Shown here piece by piece: positions 59,101-64,000 of a stretch of DNA of 64,000 bases. Position 1 is the first letter of the stretch, and the number at the start of each line of letters is the position of its first letter. The DNA is from Telluria beijingensis (GTDB taxonomy: Bacteria; Pseudomonadota; Gammaproteobacteria; Burkholderiales; Burkholderiaceae_D), in contig NZ_CP132480.1 in the NCBI RefSeq assembly GCF_030770395.1, positions 3,749,072 to 3,813,071 of the forward strand. Reading direction: 5' to 3'. The notes beneath the pieces are model-generated. The model made no database searches. It was not told the DNA's origin and saw nothing but the letters and a program-made list of their open reading frames with translations. Both the position numbers and the translations under genes were made by a program.

Positions 59101-60396
59101 ATGAGTCTCGCCATCCTGTTCCTTGCCGCCGCCGCAGCCGTCGCCTCCGTCCATGATTCCGCCGAGCAGGATCGCATTCGGCAAGTGATGAAGCTCGACC
59201 TGTACGCCTGCGCCCGTCCTGCCTATCCGCCCTCCGCGCTGGCGCAACGGGCCGGCGGCAAATCGACGCTGGAGATCCGGGTCGATGCCGAGGGCGCCAT
59301 CACCGACGTCCGTGTCGCGGTGTCCAGCGGCCGGGACGATCTCGACGCGGCGGCGCTGGCCGGCATCCGCAAGTGCGCTTTCCACGCGCTCACGACACTC
59401 GGCAAGCCCTCGAACCACTGGTTCAAGGCGCAATTCGTCTGGACACCCGGTGATGCACCAAGGGCGCTCGATCCCGCGGTGGTCGACAGTACGCAGCGAC
59501 TGGCCGCCGCCGGCGATCCCGTCGCCCAGAACCGGCTGGGCGCCTGGCATGAGCATGGAAGCTACGTCAAGCACGATATGGCGCAGGCCGCCGCCTGGTA
59601 CCGGCGCGCGGCGGAGCAGGGCGATGCGATCGCCCAGAACAATCTGGGCGTGCTGTACAACCGTGGGGCGGGCGTGCCGCGCGATCGGGTGCAAGCGGCC
59701 CACTGGTATGCGCAGGCGGCGGAGCAGGGACATGGCTGGGCTCAGGCCAACCTGTCCTGGTCCTACCAGCATGGCAGCGCCGGCGAGCAAGATACGGACA
59801 AGGCGCGGCATTGGCTGACCCGGTCGGCCGAAGGCGGATTGGCCGCCGCCCAGGTGCGGCTCGGCCTGCTGCAATTGCAGCGCGCCGCGTACAACGAGAC
59901 GCGGGCCCCGGGCGCGCAGTGGCTGGCGCGTGCGGCGGCGGCGAACTATCCGGCCGGGCTCTATTATCTCGGGCGCAGCTTCGAGCTGGGCGTCGGCAAC
60001 GAGCCGGACGATGCGCAGGCAGCCGCCCTGTATCGGCGGGCGCTGGGGCGCAGCAGCGGACGTGCCGAAACGGCGCTGGCCACGCTGATCGAGGCCGGCC
60101 GTGCAGAGGCAAAAGAGGCGGACGAGGTGCTGGCGCTGTACGAGGCAGGCATGAAGGGGCGCGATCCGGCCGCCTTCTATCGCTATGGACTGGTCGTGGA
60201 GCGGCGCGGCGAAGCCGGCCTGGCGACGGCGCTGTTCCGGCACGGCCAGCGGCTGGGCAACTGCCGGTCCGCCATGCGGTATCTCAGGATCCGGGCTGGA
60301 TCGGACCCCGCGGCGCTTTCCGCGCTGCAGAGCACGATCCGGCCGACGACCGAGGAACAGTGCGTGGAACGGCTTGATCCCGGCCCGCGGTTCTGA
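59101..60396 (+). CDS. TonB C-terminal-like/Sel1-repeat protein
   Basis: A 431-residue exported protein with a signal peptide-like start (MSLAILFLAAAAAVASVHD). A TonB_C-type domain lies at about 35-115 (RPAYPPSALAQRAGGKSTLEI). From about 128 a series of Sel1/TPR-like repeats follows (DPVAQNRLGAWHEHGSYVKH, DAIAQNNLGVLYNRGAG, GWAQANLSWSYQHGSAG), continuing to about 395. It lacks an N-terminal membrane anchor as in TonB itself, so energy transduction is unlikely; a periplasmic scaffold is more plausible. Start codon ATG 59101 follows a 45 bp gap. Confidence 0.85.
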   Translation: MSLAILFLAAAAAVASVHDSAEQDRIRQVMKLDLYACARPAYPPSALAQRAGGKSTLEIRVDAEGAITDVRVAVSSGRDDLDAAALAGIRKCAFHALTTLGKPSNHWFKAQFVWTPGDAPRALDPAVVDSTQRLAAAGDPVAQNRLGAWHEHGSYVKHDMAQAAAWYRRAAEQGDAIAQNNLGVLYNRGAGVPRDRVQAAHWYAQAAEQGHGWAQANLSWSYQHGSAGEQDTDKARHWLTRSAEGGLAAAQVRLGLLQLQRAAYNETRAPGAQWLARAAAANYPAGLYYLGRSFELGVGNEPDDAQAAALYRRALGRSSGRAETALATLIEAGRAEAKEADEVLALYEAGMKGRDPAAFYRYGLVVERRGEAGLATALFRHGQRLGNCRSAMRYLRIRAGSDPAALSALQSTIRPTTEEQCVERLDPGPRF

Positions 60397-60403
60397 CGGC
60401 GGC

Positions 60404-61153
60404 TTACTGCCCCAGGAACAGGAACACGGTCGGCTTCTTGTGGAAGTCCGGCCCTTTATTGGCGGCCAGCGCGGCCTTCCACTTGGCTGCCGTCAGGGTG
60501 CGCACCGACTCGGTCGGCAGCGTCAGGTCGGTCGCCACGCAGATCAGCGTGCCGGGCTGGCAAGTTGCCGCCAGCGCTTCCAGCATGGCGCCGTTACGGT
60601 AGGGCGTCTCGATCAGCAACTGGGTCTGGCGCTCGGCGCGCGAACGCTTTTCCAGCTCCTGGATGCGCTTGCCGCGCTGGGCCGCGTCGGTCGGCAGGTA
60701 GCCGTTGAAGGCGAAGCTCTGGCCATTCAGGCCGCTCGCCATGACGGCCAGCAGCAGCGACGACGGGCCGACCAGCGGCCGCACCGCGATGCCGTGCTGG
60801 TGGGCCAGGCGCACCAGGTCGGCGCCGGGATCGGCCACCGCCGGCACGCCGGCTTCCGACACCAGTCCGGCGTCGCGGCCCGCCAGCAGCGGCGCCAGTA
60901 GTTGCGCCAGCGCCGCTGGCGGCGTGTTCACGTTCAGTTCTGCGATCGCGATTTCCTGCAGCGGTTTCGCCAGCGGGTGGTCGATTGCAATCAATTTCAA
61001 AAAGGCGCGCGCGGTCTTGGCGTTCTCGGCCACGAAATAATCGAGCCGGCTCGTCAGCGCCTGCACCTGGGTGGGCAGCAGATTGTTCAGGGCGCCGGGA
61101 GCGGCGTCGAGCGGGCCGAGGGTGTTTGGAATCAGGTACAGGGTGCCGGGCAT
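60404..61153 (-). CDS. RsmI-like SAM-dependent methyltransferase
   Basis: A 249-residue tetrapyrrole-methylase-fold protein. It reads MPGTLYLIPNTLGPLDA at the start and has SEAGVPAVADPGADLVRLAH and RPLVGPSSLLLAVMASGL, which align in kind with RsmI (16S rRNA 2'-O-methylation of C1402). It is shorter than E. coli RsmI (286) and the N-terminal motif differs, so the substrate is uncertain; many betaproteobacteria carry this gene next to maf. Its stop is 8 bp from the convergent TonB_C/Sel1 stop. Confidence 0.8.
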   Translation of the reverse strand: MPGTLYLIPNTLGPLDAAPGALNNLLPTQVQALTSRLDYFVAENAKTARAFLKLIAIDHPLAKPLQEIAIAELNVNTPPAALAQLLAPLLAGRDAGLVSEAGVPAVADPGADLVRLAHQHGIAVRPLVGPSSLLLAVMASGLNGQSFAFNGYLPTDAAQRGKRIQELEKRSRAERQTQLLIETPYRNGAMLEALAATCQPGTLICVATDLTLPTESVRTLTAAKWKAALAANKGPDFHKKPTVFLFLGQ

Positions 61154-61181
61154 GATGCGATCGATAAATTAGGTGCCAAAC

Positions 61182-61790
61182 TCAGTTGCGAAAAAACTGC
61201 ACGCCGGCCTTGCGCAGCATGCCGGTCAGGGCGATCAGCGGCAGGCCGGTGAGGGCGGTGGGGTCGTCCGACTGGATGCGCTCGAGCAGGGCAATGCCCA
61301 ATCCTTCGTTCTTGGCGCTGCCGGCGCAGTCGTACGGCTGCTCGATGCGCAGGTAGGCGTCGAGTTCATGGTCGGGCAGGTCGCGAAACGCCACCCGCAC
61401 CTGCACGTTCTCGACCTGCGCTGCCAATGCCGGATCGGCGACGCGCCCATCCCACAGGCAAAGGGCCGTATGGAACACGACTTCACGGCCGCGCATCAGT
61501 TGCAGCTGGGCCAGCGCACGCGCATGGTCGCCCGGCTTGCCGATCTGCAGCCCGTCGAGCGTGGCGACCTGGTCGGAACCGATTACCAGCGCGCCCGGGT
61601 GGAGCCGGGCAACGGCCTGCGCTTTCTCGCGCGCCAGGCGCAGGGCGGTGGCTTGCGGCGTTTCGCCGTCATGGGGCGTTTCATCGATCTCGGGCGCGAT
61701 AGCCTCGAAGGGCAGGCCGAGCCGTTGCAGCAGTTCGCGCCGATAGGCCGAGCTCGAGGCGAGAATCAAGGGGGCGGATGTCGGTGTCAT
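61182..61790 (-). CDS. Maf/YceF family nucleotide pyrophosphatase
   Basis: A 202-residue Maf protein (probable 7-methyl-GTP pyrophosphatase, YceF type). Motifs: LILASSSAYRRELLQRLGL, EIDETPHDGETPQATALRLAREKA, and VIGSDQVATLDG with the catalytic Asp, plus YDCAGSAKNEGLG. The enzyme removes damaged or modified nucleotides. It is divergent from yceD, with rsmI-like downstream on the same strand. Confidence 0.93.
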   Translation of the reverse strand: MTPTSAPLILASSSAYRRELLQRLGLPFEAIAPEIDETPHDGETPQATALRLAREKAQAVARLHPGALVIGSDQVATLDGLQIGKPGDHARALAQLQLMRGREVVFHTALCLWDGRVADPALAAQVENVQVRVAFRDLPDHELDAYLRIEQPYDCAGSAKNEGLGIALLERIQSDDPTALTGLPLIALTGMLRKAGVQFFRN

Positions 61791-61876
61791 GGGCGCTGTG
61801 AGAGAAATGCGACGGTTTTTTGGCGCTGCCGCGAAAAGCCTGCTATTATCGCAGGTTTTCCGGGGTAGATTTCCAA

Positions 61877-62374
61877 ATGAGCGCTTTCGTCATCGACGCC
61901 TTCGAGTTTTGCAAGAACGACGGCCATCGTGAAGGCAGCACGCCCCTGGTCGACATGCCGCGCCTGGCTGCCGAAAGCGTGGAGAAGAGCGGCGACATCC
62001 GCTGGTCCATCGACGGCGGCCAGACCCGCCAGGGTTATCCGTCGCTGACCCTGGCCGTTGCCGGTCACGTGAAGCTGGTCTGCCAGCGTTGCCTGCAGCC
62101 GCTGGACTATGAGATCGATTCGTCGACCATGCTGGTGCTGGGCCAGGATGACGCCGATGCCGATGCCATCGAGGAAATCCTCGACGACGAAAGCATCGAC
62201 GTGATCGTCGGCAGTCGCACCTGCGACATCCGCGACCTGCTCGAGGATGAGGCGTTGCTGGCGCTGCCGCAATCGCCGCGACACGACGTTTGTCCGGATA
62301 CGGGCTTGCTCGATAGCCTGAAAACGGATAAAGTGTCGCCTTTCGCCGCTCTCAAGAACCTGAAGGCGGACTAA
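61877..62374 (+). CDS. yceD: YceD (DUF177) family protein
   Basis: A 165-residue protein of the YceD/DUF177 family, linked to 23S rRNA processing and always near rpmF. The hallmark CQRCLQPLDY is near residues 58-68. The C-terminal half is acidic (GQDDADADAIEEILDDESID) and ends DKVSPFAALKNLK, typical of the family. It is upstream of rpmF-plsX in the conserved maf/yceD-rpmF-plsX block. Confidence 0.95.
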   Translation: MSAFVIDAFEFCKNDGHREGSTPLVDMPRLAAESVEKSGDIRWSIDGGQTRQGYPSLTLAVAGHVKLVCQRCLQPLDYEIDSSTMLVLGQDDADADAIEEILDDESIDVIVGSRTCDIRDLLEDEALLALPQSPRHDVCPDTGLLDSLKTDKVSPFAALKNLKAD

Positions 62375-62614
62375 AAGGTAGTAAAAATCAGCAAGACAGG
62401 ATTCGCAGTACGGTGGCGGCAGCGTAGAAACAATGTCGTCCAAATTCTGCAAAATAACGTGTCAGACGCGTGCAATCGAGTATGGCATTCGCGGTAGTTG
62501 TAGCAGCGTTCAACATGTCGGCAGTCATTTAGATCTGCCGCCGAGATACTCGACTTGCATGTTTCTTGCATATCGATTGTGTTAAAATTTTAGAACTTTG
62601 TACTAGGAGTTATC
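62375..62614 (+). promoter_or_regulatory. Intergenic region between yceD and rpmF
   Basis: A 240 bp A/T-richer spacer, unusual for this GC-rich window. It has two TTGCAT boxes (62555 and 62566) and TAAAAT at 62583-62588, but neither spacing (22 or 11 bp) is ideal. A strong Shine-Dalgarno aggag precedes rpmF. It probably contains the rpmF promoter; I see no other motif. Confidence 0.45.
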
Positions 62615-62797
62615 ATGGCAGTTCAACAGAATAAGAAATCCCCATCGAAGCGCGGCATGCACCGTTCGCACGATTTCCTGACCGCCCCTAACCTGGCAGT
62701 CGAGCCGACCACCGGTGAAACCCACCTGCGTCACCACATCTCGCCAAACGGTTTCTACCGTGGTCGCAAGGTCCTGAAGACCAAGAACGACGAGTAA
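62615..62797 (+). CDS. rpmF: 50S ribosomal protein bL32
   Basis: A 60-residue ribosomal protein starting [20 protein letters not shown]. The [11 protein letters not shown] segment at the end is typical. It lacks the zinc-binding CxxC pairs (the C- form). It is followed by a terminator and then plsX. Confidence 0.99.
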   Translation: MAVQQNKKSPSKRGMHRSHDFLTAPNLAVEPTTGETHLRHHISPNGFYRGRKVLKTKNDE

Positions 62798-62823
62798 TCG
62801 ACGTTCTGGCTTTTAGCATCATG

Positions 62824-62864
62824 AAAGCGGCGCAACGTATATCATCTGCGTGGCGCCGCTTTTT
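62824..62864 (+). terminator. Intrinsic terminator after rpmF
   Basis: A perfect 10 bp stem (aaagcggcgc / gcgccgcttt) with a 19-nt loop is followed by TTTTTC. It should reduce read-through from rpmF to plsX. Confidence 0.8.
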
Positions 62865-63013
62865 CTTTGGCATCTGCTCAGTAACCGGCTGCATCCTGGG
62901 AGTCAACGCTCCTGGCACCGTCATGTTGAACAGCCTGGATCCCGTGCGCGTTCCCGCCACCACCCGATCCCCTCTGGCCGCCCGTCCCGTGTGAGCCGCG
63001 GCATCTCCAACAA

Positions 63014-64000
63014 ATGACAATTAAAATATCCATTGACTGCATGGGCGGCGATCACGGCCCCTCAGTTACCATTCCGGCAGCCATCTCCTTTCTCAAAAAG
63101 CAAGCTGACGCCGAGCTCGTGCTCGTTGGCGTCGAAGATGTGCTGCGCGCAGAACTCAAGAAGCACCACGCGGACAACAACCCGCGCCTCTCCGTCAAGC
63201 ACGCCTCCGAAGTCGTCGCCATGGACGATCCGGTCGAAGTGGCCCTGCGCCGCAAGAAGGATTCGTCGATGCGGGTGGCGATCGAGGCGGTGAAGGATGG
63301 CAGCGCCCACGCCTGCGTCTCGGCCGGCAATACCGGCGCCCTGATGGCCGTCTCGCGCTACGTGCTCAAGACCATGGCGGGCGTCGACCGCCCGGCGATC
63401 TGCTCGATCATGCCGAACCAGAAGGGCGGCCCGACCTATATCCTCGACCTCGGCGCCAACGTCGACTGCGAGCCGGACCACCTGCACCAGTTCGCCATCA
63501 TGGGCTCGGTGCTGTGCTCGGCGATCGAGGGCATCCCGCGTCCGACCATCGGCCTGCTCAATGTCGGCACCGAGGAAATCAAGGGCAACGAGGTGGTGAA
63601 AGCCACCGGCGCGCTGCTGCGCGCCGATGCCGAACGTGGCAAACTGAACTTTTTCGGCAATGTCGAAGGCAATGACATCTTCAAGGGCACGGTCGATGTC
63701 GTCGTGTGCGACGGCTTCGTCGGCAACGTCATGCTGAAGGCGATCGAAGGCCTGTCGCGCTTCATGAAGACCACCTTCAAGGAAAGCATCATGTCGATGC
63801 TGGGCGCCGTATTCGCGCGCAAGGCGCTCAAGAAGCTCAACCCGGAACGCTACAATGGCGCCGGCCTGCTGGGCCTGAAGGGCCTGGTATTCAAGAGCCA
63901 CGGCGGCGCCAATGCCTATGCCTTCGAGTGGGCGATCAAGCGCGCCTACGACGCCGCGCACAATAATGTGCAGGAGCACCTGTCGGCCCTGATCGCCGAA
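63014..64000 (+). CDS. plsX: PlsX, acyl-phosphate synthase (3' end cut by window edge)
   Basis: Converts acyl-ACP to acyl-phosphate for phospholipid synthesis. 329 residues are visible from ATG 63014 ([20 protein letters not shown]), against about 340-350 for the family, so only the C-terminus is missing. Motifs include [30 protein letters not shown] and [16 protein letters not shown]. It follows rpmF in the maf-yceD-rpmF-plsX block; fabH would be expected beyond the window. Confidence 0.97.
   Translation, partial: MTIKISIDCMGGDHGPSVTIPAAISFLKKQADAELVLVGVEDVLRAELKKHHADNNPRLSVKHASEVVAMDDPVEVALRRKKDSSMRVAIEAVKDGSAHACVSAGNTGALMAVSRYVLKTMAGVDRPAICSIMPNQKGGPTYILDLGANVDCEPDHLHQFAIMGSVLCSAIEGIPRPTIGLLNVGTEEIKGNEVVKATGALLRADAERGKLNFFGNVEGNDIFKGTVDVVVCDGFVGNVMLKAIEGLSRFMKTTFKESIMSMLGAVFARKALKKLNPERYNGAGLLGLKGLVFKSHGGANAYAFEWAIKRAYDAAHNNVQEHLSALIAE

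Overview
The window is high-GC chromosomal DNA from a betaproteobacterium, most likely Oxalobacteraceae (Massilia/Telluria/Duganella type). This rests on gene order and protein character: dusB-fis-purH-ruvC-ruvA, tyrS next to an M23 peptidase with anmK-erpA-argC, LysM-dprA-smg-topB divergent from def-fmt, rsmB-DUF4390-ntrY-ntrX, and a PEP-CTERM signal. The assignment is an inference; no marker gene such as 16S rRNA is present. I found no rRNA, tRNA, CRISPR array, prophage or intact insertion sequence.

Layout. 1-13.9 kb is core housekeeping, mostly minus strand: recombination (ruvA, ruvC), purine synthesis (purH), Fis and DusB, a phosphatase, a PEBP protein, dtd-tyrS, a cell-wall M23 peptidase, anmK, iron-sulfur carrier erpA, a bactofilin, argC and rpsI-rplM. 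14-24 kb is more accessory: a secreted alpha/beta hydrolase with a NatAB-type ABC exporter, OsmC, coq7, and a second ABC ATPase next to a giant permease/M1-peptidase fusion that has lost a zinc ligand and carries an A/T-free palindromic block. 24-34 kb holds an orphan antitoxin, an AraC/VOC pair, topB, smg, dprA, LysM, def, fmt and a BrnA antitoxin with a vestige of brnT. 34-46.7 kb holds metH, a degenerate EAL-HDOD protein, a glutamine amidotransferase, a Walker-less G3E-like protein, ntrXY and rsmB. 46.9-52.3 kb is a plus-strand run of argS, SPOR, SDR, birA, coaX and SPOR. 52.6-57.3 kb is the rod-shape operon (rlpA-rodA-mrdA-mreD) read leftward, whose upstream part is broken: only a low-complexity tail of mreC remains and mreB is absent. 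57.7-64 kb holds an EAL-HDOD paralogue with its EAL residues intact, a TonB_C/Sel1 protein, an RsmI-like methyltransferase, maf, yceD, rpmF and plsX.

Three near-identical ~100 bp inverted-repeat elements sit between convergent gene pairs (OsmC/coq7, fmt/brnA, metH/EAL-HDOD). One is followed by a nine-unit 17 bp tandem array. Translational coupling (ATGA, TGATG or longer stop/start overlaps) is frequent: tyrS-dtd, the ABC1 pair, SDR-birA-coaX-SPOR and ntrX-G3E.

The most useful things to check are the sequence integrity of the permease/M1 gene and of the mreC junction, the small inverted-repeat family, and the uncharacterised permease/M1 system. I see no convincing new defence or mobile system.
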